A stretch of DNA of 64,000 bases from Solea solea (GCF_958295425.1 NC_081142.1:6094917-6158916), one strand, 5' to 3'. Shown: positions 49,156-60,440, counted from the stretch's first letter. A program made the numbers and translations. The notes: generated from the letters alone by a model not told the origin.

Positions 49156-49643
49156 CATTGTGCTACTCTGACTTTGCACTGCATGTTCATGTTATGTCGA
49201 TTTACATACCTCCTCTCAGGCTATTTCTTTTCTGCACATCCTCCCATTGACCAATTACACCTTTGCAGAATGGTTGCTATGACAGCCTTATAGCCTTGGC
49301 CTCTGCAGGGCTGCTAAGGTTGTGTGTGTCTGTGTGTGCGTGCATACATACATACAGTACAGTACAGCCACAGACAGGAAGTAAGCGGTGATTCTGTGTG
49401 CTTATGTTCTTGTCCATATGTGACAGTAGGTCTCAGATCATTATCAATCAGTATCTTTTTTGATCAATATAGAGTTTTGTAGAGCATCTATTAGGCTAAT
49501 GCTCACTACTGCTCACTTCTATTGGAGTTTTCTAGAGGTATCTTTGAACACGAGTGTGTATATATTCACTATTCTTGTGACTGTACTGTATTTGATTGAG
49601 CCAGAGGCTCAGTATGGGAGGCAGAGGAGGGGATGGAAGGACT
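49156..49643. other. Non-coding spacer with short TG and ATAC/AGTAC repeats near 49320-49370
   Basis: Nothing else recognised. Confidence 0.5.
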
Positions 49644-49782
49644 CATAAATGTAGGGCTGCAATTAACTTTAATTTTCATAATCATTTTCATTTATCTGTT
49701 GATTATTTTCCCATCAATACAGTTGACTATTAATTTAGTAAACAATCAATAATCAAGTAATTGTTTCAGCCCTACATAAATG
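49644..49782. mobile_element. Complete 123-bp hAT-type miniature element with perfect target duplication
   Basis: The element occupies 49652-49774. It starts TAGGGCTGCAATTAAC and ends GTTTCAGCCCTA, so its termini are inverted copies (TAGGGCTG and CAGCCCTA). It is flanked by identical 8-bp direct repeats CATAAATG at 49644-49651 and 49775-49782, the length typical of hAT insertions. Its AT-rich interior matches the TAGGGCTGCAACTAACGATT family known from many fish. It has no coding capacity and must have moved with a transposase from elsewhere. Confidence 0.9.
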
Positions 49783-49914
49783 TCAAACATGGATTGAGGA
49801 AATGGTGGTTGTTTGGATCATTTAAATTCATTTAAATTCATTCCACATTCATTATGCATACATGATGTTTTCCCTTTTACAGTTTGCTTCATAAAAGTAC
49901 ATAAGAGTAAACTG
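49783..49914. repeat. Short spacer with 10-bp tandem repeat
   Basis: CATTTAAATT occurs twice in tandem at 49819-49838. Confidence 0.85.
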
Positions 49915-50090
49915 TATATACACACGCGACTTCCATTCATTTGGTCAGCCTAAAGAAGGAATGATCCATAACCTTAACCATAACCAGTTAATACCAACCC
50001 GTAACCTTAACCTAACCACAATTGAAATCCTAAAACGTAACCAGTTTTTGCCTCAGTAGGACCAGACACACACACACACACACACTGAAA
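49915..50090 (-). repeat. Dispersed repeat, family B, minus-strand copy
   Basis: Read in reverse, it gives AGGACC...TTTTGCCTC-type sequence, GGTTA blocks, an AACTGGTTATGGTTAAGGTT segment and ATGGAAGTCG, in family B order. It borders a pure CA run (50066-50085), which is the TG tract seen on the other strand. Confidence 0.65.
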
Positions 50091-51268
50091 CTCACAGGCT
50101 CACCTAAAGTCATGCCCATAATGGATGTCAAAAGGAATTGTTTTGTTTTCTGCCAAAGGCTGGGAGGCAAGACAGCTGAGAGACGAACACTTAATCATAC
50201 AGATACAAGCAGCAGAAAGCGCACCGACACATTGTACCACTGCCCGCGCCCACATGCTCACAAATGCACACGCACACAAGATTAAAGGTATGAGGATATG
50301 AGACGAATGTTCAATGACTTGCAGGCCCACTAAGTGTTGCAGGGGAAAGGAGGAGCAGCGGAGTATAGGGGAGGTGTGGGCACTGGGGCAGTCTGGGGTC
50401 AATTAGTATTCATAAAAGACAAATGAATCTATAGCTGTGGCCTAATACCAATTACTTTTGATCACCTAATCAATTAGAGTTGGTTAGGGTTACTGTCACT
50501 AAATAGAAAATTAACTGCGACATTCACCATTGGCGTAGAGATGACTTTTCATCAGCCACCACATCGGACATGTTAATTTCCTCATCAAGGTGGAGAATAG
50601 GGGGACACTCACCCGCCTGGTTGGAAATGCACACTGCTGCACACATGCATGAAGTCACACACAATTATTACAGGCCCTTTATTAAATATCCCTGTGGCCA
50701 CTTAATGGACAAATAGCATCTGATTCTATCAAGAGAAAGAGAGAGAGCCAGGGAGGGAGGTGGCAAAAGGTACAGAGGCCTTGGAGGCAGAGGGAATATG
50801 TAGCACTGTGAGACAGAGTAAATGAGTAATTCTGTGCTGATTGATTGTACGAGAAAGAGAGAGAGAGGGGAAGAATGAGGGAGTGCAAAATAAGGAGCGA
50901 TATAGAGAGGGAGAGACGGATGAAAAGGAGTGTAGATTGCAAAAGACATGAAAGGGGTTTAAAAAGAGGGGAAAAAATGCAAAAGTGATGTTGGAGATGG
51001 ATAGTGAAAGAAACAGTTTTAGATGACAGAGATGAACTTGTCTTCACTCCCAAAACCTTTGCCGGGTGCTTATGAAGCTCAGACTCCACTATATGTGCCA
51101 TTTGTGCAACATTAATGCACCTTTCCATTCCCACCCCATAGCCCAGTTTAAGTTCAGCCATCGCCTCGGGCTTGTGGAGGAGGAGTGGCTGCGGTACCAG
51201 GTCAAGCCCAGTGTTTAGTATTCCCCGAGTGTGGGAGGCAGCGAGAGACATGAGCAAGATGGAGGAGC
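50091..51268. other. Non-coding spacer with purine-rich patches
   Basis: GA-rich on the plus strand from about 50730 to 50960, which creates long serine/leucine-rich minus-strand frames. No gene recognised. Confidence 0.6.
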
Positions 51269-51278
51269 GAGAGAGAGT

Positions 51279-51326
<48 letters not shown>
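51269..51326. repeat. (GA)n purine tract
   Basis: Almost entirely G and A, with a pure GA run of about 34 bp. It underlies the SLSLSL string in the longest open frame of the window (minus strand, 50682-51386). Confidence 0.95.
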
Positions 51327-51327
<1 letters not shown>

Positions 51328-53141
51328 TCTGGTGGGTGCAGGGTGGGGATGTCTGTAGGATGACACTCAAACTTTGGAAAAACCACTCTGATCCTTCATG
51401 TGAGGCTTTCCACATTACGTCAACCCTGTTTTTTTTTGTTTATATTCTACTTTTCCACATACATGTGAATAGAAAATGCTGCATGGATGAAACGCAGCTT
51501 GAAATGCAAGATCTGATGGGAGAATTATAGACAAATATTAACTGATAATAAAGAATGAGTTATTGTGCTTCTCACGGAGCCCCGGTGAGTGTTATTAATA
51601 TAAATATATGCATTGAATGTAATTATATCAACAGTGCGATCACAGGAATGCTAAATTTCAAAACTACAGCTAAAGGAAAACTCTGATCAATATTCAAGTT
51701 TATGCAGACTGAATTATGTGAGCAGCAGGGTTCACTTGTGTTTTGGAGATGATCTACAAGATGGACAGACAGATGAAATGGCTGTTTCTCTGAGAAGCGG
51801 AAAGGCAAATCAAAGGCACAACTGCTTCTATTTGAAATACCAATTAAAAATTGAAACACTTGCATATGCATAATACTTGCGTGCAGCCAGTGAGAAGAGA
51901 GGCAGACTGAGTTGACGTGCACAAGGATTTTCTTGGACTTTAGTTCAAGGTAAGATCAAATTGCAGGGTGGGGCATGACATAAATGTTTGTGCCCATTCT
52001 TGTCTCTGTGCGACTGGTTCCTGCAGGTGACGAAAGCCTTGTTCATACTCACATGAGGCAAAAGACAGCATGGGCTCCCAAGAGGTTGACACACAACACA
52101 TCACAGTATGCTGTGAACCACGAGGTGTCAAACGAAGAAACTAATCTGTGGTGAAACAGAAAAAAAGAGACTCTGATTTAGATGCATACACTTGTGTGCA
52201 TATGCATGTGCTCTACTGTTAGATGCTGGTGCAGTGTTTATCATTTGACGGAGTGATAAATAGAAATGACTGTAGTAAAAGAGACGTTTGATAGTAGCAA
52301 TTAAAAACTATGCTGAATTGCAGAACCAAGCGTTACAACTTTTGAAATGTGGCAGCCGAGATGACTTCATTTGTGGTGCATGTACCTCGGGCTGAATGCA
52401 TTATGGTAAGTATAAACCAAACTTTATGAGGGAGAAGGTTTGTTGGCCACTGACTGCAAAAAGGGGCTCAAAAGGTCAAAGGTGACAGCAACGATATTTT
52501 GGTTGAGTGGTGACGAGAGTTGAGGTGATGAGGATAACTGGTTGAGTGCAGATATTAGTGTTGGATTTGCTCTCAAGACTTACAGGTGGTAAAATAATTG
52601 TGCTTTTAGGAGTGAACATCTTTCAAACCAGCGTGCTTCTGTGGAGTGAGTGCACAATATAGACCCATTTCTTTGAGTGACATGGTGGGTCTCTCGTGGT
52701 CCTCTCTTATCCATGTGTGTCTATGTTCATACGGTCCAATGTGGCCATGTGTGAACACACGTGTGAGGACATACTGTATGCGAATGGAGCTGTTGATGTA
52801 TGTAAAGAGGTGAGAGCTCACCCCAGGTGTCTGCTCATCACTCCTTACACTGTAATATGGGTGTTTTTTTATCACCTCACATATACTCTGTGTCACAAGC
52901 GTTGGTTTGAATTCGTCTTCATTCCTTCACATTCACTTTCTCCCTGCCCCCCATGTCTTGGCCTCTCGCTAATTTGTCCCCCCCCCCTCCCTTTCTTCTC
53001 CACCCCCTCCTCCCACCATGTCTCTGAGGCCAGTGGCCGAGACAGGCTTGCACGATGCAGTATTGATGTGGACGGATAGTTCGCTCTTCCACCACATATA
53101 GTCCTTCCTGTCTAATTAGTGTTGAAGGAGAACAGCCTGTC
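51327..53141. other. Non-coding, unique; C-rich patch at 52943-53015
   Basis: A C10 run lies at 52978-52987 inside a C/T-rich patch. A DR1-like motif AGGTCAAAGGTGA is at 52473-52485. No gene recognised. Confidence 0.5.
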
Positions 53142-53171
53142 TGTGTGTGTGTGTGTGTATGCATGCATGTA

Positions 53172-53202
<31 letters not shown>
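53142..53202. repeat. TG tracts with ATGC/ATGT core
   Basis: Two pure TG runs (53142-53158 and 53176-53202) around ATGCATGCATGTATGT. Confidence 0.95.
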
Positions 53203-54087
53203 TTGAACACACACATCCTCGCCTCTGCTCTCTTTATCTCAGCGCTCTCATTAACCAGGCTTTGTTTTCCTTACCTTCATTAGCATTCCCATGACAGTGC
53301 CGGTTACCCCGGTGCTAGGCTAAACGCGAGGCTAAATGGTCAACATAAAAAGTCAGTATGCTCCTTTTCATTAACATTGCCGTTTACAATGTGTTCTTAA
53401 GTCTTATGTCTTATGACACAGCGTCCCCTAATAGCTGTTTGCCAGTGGGTCCACAGTATATATCACTATTTGCCTTTGCTCCTCTGTTTCAGAAATAACG
53501 GGAGACAAATCAGCTCTCCTGCAGAATATGTTAGTCATGCTTTCACCTTTGGGTGCAGCGTCTGGGATACTATATTAACATGAAGGCAGCATTCTCACAG
53601 ACATCGTTTCCTCCAGGGTGCTGTCTCTAATATCACTCCCCGGCCAGAATGTAGAGAGAAAAAAGCAGGAAAGGAGCAACCATGTAAAGCACTAGGAGGG
53701 TTTGCTGATCCAGAGACAGACGTGGGGGAGGTGGAGGCAGAAGACGCAAGAGAAATGGAAAATGGATGAGTCCAGGAGGAGGAATGGAAGGGGGTGGAGG
53801 AGGTTGTTTTTAGGGGTCCCATGATATGTTTCTCATTAAGATGAGGTCTTTGCTGGGGGAGAGTGTGGCGAATGAGGGGGAGATATGTAAAGGAAGCTAG
53901 AGTGTGACAGGAGAACACCTATGTTAAGGTGGGTAGTGCAACTACCATCCATTCATAATGATCGCCATGGAGACCATATAGCAGTGAGATGGGGAGAGTA
54001 TATGTTTAGTTAAGTCCCTGTGGAGGGGTTCAAAGGCCACACACTTTGCATTTTCTCCCATTCCTCCTCTCCTTTTCTGGCTGTCAC

Positions 54088-54088
<1 letters not shown>
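53203..54088. other. Non-coding spacer
   Basis: A purine-rich patch at 53640-53810 gives a plausible-looking but unsupported minus-strand frame (53595-53918). Nothing recognised. Confidence 0.5.

Positions 54089-54125
<37 letters not shown>
54089..54125. repeat. (AC)18 microsatellite
   Basis: Pure CA run of about 37 bp. Confidence 0.95.
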
Positions 54126-54127
<2 letters not shown>

Positions 54128-55999
54128 TTCACATCGTACTGTTTATGTTGTTAAATGCAAACACACTGTAGATCCGTCGGAAATTTAACTGGAGCCCAGT
54201 TCATATAAGTCAGTTTAGAGGCCAGTGTAGGCAATTGCAGATCATTTTTAAAGTCACATTATGATCTCTTCATTCCTCGCATAAAAAAAAATTATTAATG
54301 CATGAATAATCTTACATGCAGCCATTTTAATGAGGATGTTTCTCACTTCCACATTGTGCCCCTTTATTCACATTTATTAACAGAGCTTTTTTTCTTTATT
54401 CATATGATGGTTATATTCACTTAAAGAATATTTTTAATCAGCTGGAAAATTATGTCATCTTTCATAGGCTCCATGTCTGTTTTTTTTTCTTTTCTTTGTC
54501 CTCTGAGCAGGGGGAGGACGGAGACTGAATTTGGCTCCTCTTGTCTAAGATGAATATCGTTAATTTCACTTTACCGCACATCAAGGCTCATGTAATGCCA
54601 TGTGTGCACTTTCTGATGAAAGTAGGGAGATCTAGACGTACCAAGCAATAAAAAGAGCAAGGTCAGTGGGAGAAGTGATTAAGTTTCATCTTAAGACCGA
54701 GGCGTTTTAGTGTCCTCTGATCTCTCCAGCAAAACAGTTGGTACATTTTTACACCACGAGATCCCCTATAGCTGTACTGTACTTAAACAGCAGACGATTC
54801 AGTACTTGTCACTTGTACATTTCTGCATTCATTGGATTAATGCTGAACCCAACTCATCATTCGGCAGTTATATTCTCCATCAGCTTTCCACAGCCCTGTA
54901 AAATTGCATCCCTCCCAAACATAGAGTAGGTCCTGTATTATATTTTTGTGGATGTGACTCATGTTTTTATTGTTTGGTTAATGGCAGAATTTTTCATATT
55001 GCAGGTTTATGGTAGGAACAGCCAAACGATCAGATAACATGACACTGCACATTTCACAGTATACCTCATTTTTACCAGAGCTTTGGATTTTTCACTATAA
55101 TGAACTAGCGGTAATGAATGTGGACGCTGTACTTTATTGACAAATTGCTATTGTCAATCCAGCTCGAGTTTAAAACTTAAGAACCAAAGGAAGATAATGG
55201 GAGAAAAACCGAACTGTCTGCAACACACTTATGTGTCAGCTTTACTAAATGTGTGAGTACATCAGAATCAAAGAGTGAAGTTTTTCTCTCTGGATGCGTC
55301 GGAGAATAATAGTGAGAAAGAGACAGAGATTGTTCCGCAGACAGTAGAGTCAATCATCCCAGATATGTATTTTGACTAAAGGCAGTTCCTACCTCTCTGT
55401 CTTATGTGTGCCAGATGAATATTACTCAGAGGTTGAGAGTGGTGAGACACATGTGAGTAATTATGAAAAAAAGCTGTTCTACCTTTTATCTATCTTTTCT
55501 CATCCTCTTCTTCCCCTCTCCCTTTATCACTCCTGACTCTCCCCTCTCTCAAAACAGCCCACTAAACCTTTGTTTGTCAGCAGCCTTGTGCGTAGAAGCT
55601 AAAGTAGTCATTATTCACATCAGAGGCAATGGCTGTTTGCTGTGAAATGACTCAGTATGTGCCAATATACATTCAGAAATATAGTTAGCATTGTGATGAG
55701 TGTCGTTTTTTCACATGTTAACCCATTGACACCTCTCTTACGAGCCCTAGAGACTAGACTAGCCTGACACTATACCATAACAGAAATGTCTTTGCCTCTT
55801 TTCTTTCCATCTCATCATCATCATCATCATATTCTGTAATGCAGTATCACTTTTTTTGCTTTTTGTCCACAATGTGTCCCCAAGGATCCAAACACTAAAT
55901 GGATACCCGCTCTTGTCGACTTACACACACAAAAGCATGCACAGTTGGAACCCAACATAGCAATACAGTAATGTTTTTTCAACAGCATGATCAGTGACC

Positions 56000-56030
<31 letters not shown>

Positions 56031-56325
56031 CAGGCACACAAAGGCACACAAAGAGAAAGTCTAAATAATTTACACAGTTAGACGTCTAGCCCCTAGCATG
56101 AATAAGTAAGCTACAGCCCACTCTCCAGTTGCGGCCCTCTGTCTGCATACACAGTTTAATCAAGTCATAAATATTGCATTGCTTGCTTATTTCATAGTCT
56201 CACTAATTCTGTGTTCAATTTTGTTTTCATTTAACTACCACTAAGTGAGTCTACAATTTATGCTGTTAAGAGAGAGATCGGAGATACTTCATCACGTTCA
56301 TTTAAAAATGAGGAAATACGTGCAC
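54126..56325. other. Non-coding, mostly unique; (CAT)n at 55812 and CA at 56006
   Basis: Trinucleotide run TCATCATCAT... at 55812-55830 and pure CA at 56006-56032. No gene recognised. Confidence 0.55.
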
Positions 56326-56440
56326 CATTCACTCACCATTCACTTTATTAGGTACACAGGACTTAAATTAGGGTTCGAGCACAAGGTGCGTAGAACCTTA
56401 TTGAAATTCAAGGAGTTATTATTATTATTATTATTATTAT

Positions 56441-56479
<39 letters not shown>

Positions 56480-56930
56480 TGTGATCTTACCGTAGCCCAT
56501 CAGGTTTGATTTTGTGTTGCTTTCAGAAATTATCTTTTTCATACCTTGACTGTAACTAGTGGTATTTGAGTTACTGTTGCCTTTCTATCATCAGGATCCT
56601 GTCTGGTCATTCTCCTCTGGCCTCTGGCATCAACAAGGTGGTTTCACCATAGAGAAGTGTCGCTCACTGAATATTTTCCCTTTTTCAGACCTTTTGATGT
56701 AAACCGTAGCGTGTAAAAGCCTTTGTGTGCAAAGCAGCAGTTTCTAAAAAGCCCATAGCTGCACGTCTGGCACCAGTGGCATCCCCATTCTGATGCAGGA
56801 TTTGAACTTGAACTCACTTTTGTCTTGACTACTGTCTACATGCTTAAATGCACTAAATGCAGGTGTCTGCCATGTGATTGTCTGATTAGATATTTGCGTT
56901 GACAAAATCAAGGGGCAGATGAGTGAGTGG
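56326..56930 (-). mobile_element. Tc1/mariner-like relic with decayed transposase N-terminus
   Basis: The left end TCACTTTATTAGGTACAC (about 56339-56356) matches the terminus of a common fish Tc1-like family. On the minus strand, 56547-56800 matches the part of these transposases that encodes the N-terminal helix-turn-helix. One visible piece reads GARRAAMGFLETA, which corresponds to the GARRAGLSISETA region. The frame is broken by deletions and shifts, and no DDE catalytic part is present. An unrelated block at 56365-56490 interrupts the element. The right terminus has decayed. Confidence 0.65.
56365..56490. repeat. Inserted repeat with inverted (TTA)n/(TAA)n hairpin
   Basis: TTAGGGTTCGAGCACAAGGT followed by AGAACCTTATTG resembles another dispersed fish repeat. 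It leads into TTATT units at 56416-56439 that pair perfectly with AAT units at 56444-56467: a 24-bp stem with a four-base loop TCAT. The AAT run continues to about 56476. Confidence 0.8.
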
Positions 56931-57939
56931 TTTTTTCTTTTGTTCTTTTCCCACCTACCTTGTACAACTCATAAATATTGCGTGTACACGAATGAGTCCT
57001 TTGAAATATCCACCGCTGAATTTAGGGTTGTTGCTATTGTGCTTGTATTATTAATAACACAAAATACCCTATTACCAGTAACTGGATATAGGATGGCGTT
57101 TCATTTAATAGAAAGCTCAAATGCCATGTACAACAACCAGATAAATGCAGTTGTTTCACAGAAACAACAAAACCATTACAAGGCAGAAATAATTGCAACA
57201 GTACAATAAAGGTTTCATGGCAAAATATATTAATTATAATATAATATTAATTAAAAGAAAAAGTAATAGTTGCAGTAGGTGTAGAGCAGGATCATGGGAG
57301 CAGTTTGCAGGCATAGAGCTAGACTTTATAGTCTGGAGGTAGAAAGTGAAAAAATGCCAAGTTAGTAACGTGCATTAATGGGATATAAATCTGTACAGGT
57401 TAGTATCAATGTATAGATTTTTTTTTTCCCAAGCATAAAACTTGGCCACTTAAGTACTCTGTACATTCCCCAAATTAATTATTTGTTCCAAATTACCACA
57501 ATACACAAAGGGGACATTCTGCATGTACACAGCACATAAAACTCTCGACTTTCAATTAGAAAACAATTACCGTGGTGTACAGTCAAAGTAACTCAGCAGG
57601 CCTGCCATAAACATGCGGGGGAGGTCCTGGAAAATAAAGTTTGCCACAGAGAAAGTGGCATATTGGCTGTCTTAAACATAATGCCGTCTGAGAAATGGGC
57701 TATGTTTTCGAGGCTTATGTGCTGTTGCTTGTGAAATCTGAGTCTAATAGATTTGAATCTGCTGTAAATCCTTTTGAGTCTCTCCAGACAAGGAATTTGA
57801 AGTCTTTTTTCTCCCAATAGAGGTTGTTTGTCTGAGCACTATAAAGAGGACTTTTATTGTCTAGTGTCAGAGGTTGTTTTTTTGGTTGGTACAAAATAAA
57901 ATACACCGTGGTAGCACTGTTGCTGTGATGCTTCACCTC
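56931..57939. other. Non-coding, AT-rich spacer
   Basis: Nothing recognised. The plus-strand frame at 56919-57209 has no domain. Confidence 0.5.
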
Positions 57940-58330
57940 TGGGAATATTGCCTCGAGTATGGTACATCTTTATGCAACACCTCAACACTAAAAAAAACAA
58001 AGGATGTGGCCGTGGACTTAAGAAGGTACAACGCTGATCCTCCCGCTACATTAATGGAGAGTGTGTGGAGAGGGTTTCCACCTTCAGAGGAACTCTCCTA
58101 GACAGAGAACGAGACAGAACCTGAGGAAGGCCCACGCCACTCTTCCTGAGTGCTGGTGTACGTCATTGTGTGGTTTCAGGTGAAGGGTGATAAGGTCAGC
58201 GGAAAAGACAATTGGCTGTGCTTTGTTTCCCTGGATGACATCACCAACTCACAATGTCTGTCCAGATCAAAGAAAATCTACCACCTCCTACCTGGACACC
58301 TGCTCAGCCTGATTATACCATGCACTTTTC
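57940..58330 (+). mobile_element. LINE reverse-transcriptase relic (non-LTR retrotransposon)
   Basis: The plus-strand peptide NTSTLKKTKDVAVDLRRYNA, followed by PPATLMESVWRGF, corresponds to the conserved region after the reverse-transcriptase core in CR1/L2/Rex-type LINEs (N-x-x-KTKE-x-x-VDFRR, then PP, then E-x-VERV-x-x-FKYLG). Further on, in another frame, SAEKTIGCALF and a PGHLLSLI-like stretch fit the downstream RAEK-x-IG and HP-x-H-x-LF motifs. Frameshifts and stops show it is dead. The catalytic YADD box is not present in this fragment. Clade is uncertain. Confidence 0.6.
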
Positions 58331-59473
58331 CACAAATATCCCCTATTTTTTGTATGCACTGTGGTGATACTCAGAGGTACATGTGGCTTAAAGTGCAGTT
58401 CAGAGAGCATAGTTTTTTCCAAAAATGTCTAAACCCAAGACCCAACAGACGTTCTGTCCAAGCGTGAACCTGACCTGTGTTCTGTATATTCTGTTGGAGC
58501 CAGGCATAGTTAGAATATGCTGAAGCGTAGTCTAACTGTCACATGGTCGTTGCCTTTATTTATGGTTACAGCAAATGACAAAAGTTATCATTACATCCAG
58601 GAGGAAGCAATTACTAGCCCCCATGAGCACACATGCATGGATACATACAAGTCGTGCACCTCATTACTTATCGCCAACACTTAATATTAACACTGATTAT
58701 CATATGTAATTGATTTTTTCTTCTCATGTGGTCACAAGAGATACATCCAGGGCATGAGCAGTCGTGTGTTATCAGTGGTTCCAACAGTGCTGTCCACATG
58801 TGATCAGGAGGAGTGACGTTAATACCAGGTCTGAAGGGGGCATTAATGAAAATATGAATTAAATAATGGATCAGTCATGTTGATAGGTTGTCAGTGCAGA
58901 GAGTCTAGGAACATTAAATGGGTCCCCAATACAATGATCATTTCTTTAGAAACTGTTGTGGTAAACTCCTATTTATTCTTATTAAGGTATGTTATGGTAA
59001 TAATTACAGAAATAGTCCTGTACAGTGGAGGCAGGACTGAAAGATTGCGGTCATAAAAGTGCAAATTTGGTGACTTCTGTTTCATTTAAATGACAACAAT
59101 CCATCATATGTGCTTATCATAAACATTGAATGAGCTTGAAGTACAATTTTACAACACAGTATAATACGAATGAAGAATGGTAATGTTATTCCAAGAAGAA
59201 AAAGTGTGCAGATTGTGCAGATGCTATGTAAATATGTTAAATCACATAATGCAGGAAGAAGTGACTTTTAAAGCAGCTGCATGCAGTGGAATCTATATAA
59301 AGTTATTAAAACAAATGCAAAAGGAAAAATGATAAAGAAACAAAAATCAGATCAGATTAGATTAGATTTAATCAGGAATAGATTAACATTTTTATTCAAG
59401 TCCATCTGTTGGTTCGTTTTGCCACTAACAGTCACAGGAACCATGTGCATAAAGATTCTCTCAGTTACACAGC
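58331..59473. other. Non-coding spacer
   Basis: Nothing recognised; the GATCAGATTAGATTAGATTT stretch near 59350 is a weak short repeat. Confidence 0.5.
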
Positions 59474-59496
59474 CACACACACACACACACACACAC
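59474..59496. repeat. (CA)n microsatellite
   Basis: Pure run of 23 bp. Confidence 0.95.
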
Positions 59497-59677
59497 TGTG
59501 TGCTTTCCTGATCTTTAGAGACTTTCTGTAAACTTTCAGACAAATCTGTAAATGAGGAGATAAAAGTATGATGTAGAGTTAAGTTACTATTCATTAATTA
59601 ACTATTAAATCAATCATATTACTGAGTGAAGCTTTAAGAGAAAAGGGCATCATACACACTGCCATCAGTATGATGCT

Positions 59678-59697
59678 GGGGGGGGGGGGGGGGGGGG
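59678..59697 (+). repeat. G20 homopolymer
   Basis: Twenty consecutive G between TGATGCT and CACTCTGC. Confidence 0.95.
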
Positions 59698-59989
59698 CAC
59701 TCTGCTAAACTGTCTCCATGTGTTTGTTGAGCAGGTGGTTTGATAATGTAGTTTTGACGTTCATTTTCTGTGCTGACACTAAGTGTCATCGCTGTAGAGG
59801 CAAGTTAGTCCCACTGTGACCTGCATGTATGCGTGCGTGTGCCAGAACACCAGGAAGGGAGACACAGTGAAGCAAAATGAGGCGTCATAATATGATGTCA
59901 GCTCTGACACCTCACCACTTATTCCTCCTTGTGTCATGTTCAACAGGCGGCCGTGGTGAAATGTATGCTGAAGAAACCCTAAACAATAT

Positions 59990-60292
59990 ATCGTCCTTGA
60001 TGGACAGAGGGTCCCTGGGGTGGGTCCTCTGTCCCAGATTTCATGTTCTGCCTGTGTTGCATGGGTGCTCTAGTCTACTGCCTGCCATAATCCAAAGACA
60101 TGCAGTTTGGGGTTAGGTTAATAAAAGACTTTCAGTGGCTCTTTCAGTGTATGCCCTGTGAAGGGCTGGTGATCTGACCTGGTCATACCCTGCCTTTCAC
60201 CTTCACATGTCAGCTGTAATTTCCTCCCAGTTTCCTGCAGCCAAACAGTCAAACAGTTCAGATAGGAAGTGGATGGATGGATGGATGGATAA
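59990..60292 (+). mobile_element. tRNA-derived SINE copy with (ATGG)n tail
   Basis: Contains ATAATCCAAAGACATGCAGT followed by TTGGGGTTAGGTTAAT, then CCCTGTGAAGGGCTGGTGA and ACCTGGTCATACCCTGCCTT, and ends at GATAGGAAGTGGATGG with four or five ATGG units. This is the standard 3' half order of the fish SINE-like family seen also at 1037, 23507, 36128 and 62395. It is old and 5'-degraded. Confidence 0.65.
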
Positions 60293-60440
60293 CATTACAT
60301 TTACATTTTTATCCAAAGCAGCTCTTGGAAGAGCTGGGTTTTCAAGAGCTTTCTTTTCAAGAGTCTGGATTGTCTTGTGACGACAATGCTTTGATGAACA
60401 ATTCGATGAAATACTTCGCACTAGCTGGATAACCCACCCA
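60293..60440. repeat. Dispersed fish repeat (ACATTTACATTT...TATCCAAAGC type)
   Basis: Directly after the ATGG tail comes TTACATTTACATTTTTATCC followed by AAAGCAGCTCTT. Further on is GTCTTGTGACGACAATGC. In order these resemble a very common teleost repeat (ACATTTACATTTAGTCATTT...TATCCAAAGCGACTT) with internal deletion. From memory. Confidence 0.5.

Noticed and set aside
50682..51386. Longest open frame of the window (234 codons, minus strand)
   Set aside because: It runs through a GA tract that gives SLSLSL strings and through other purine-rich DNA; no domain, no splice context.
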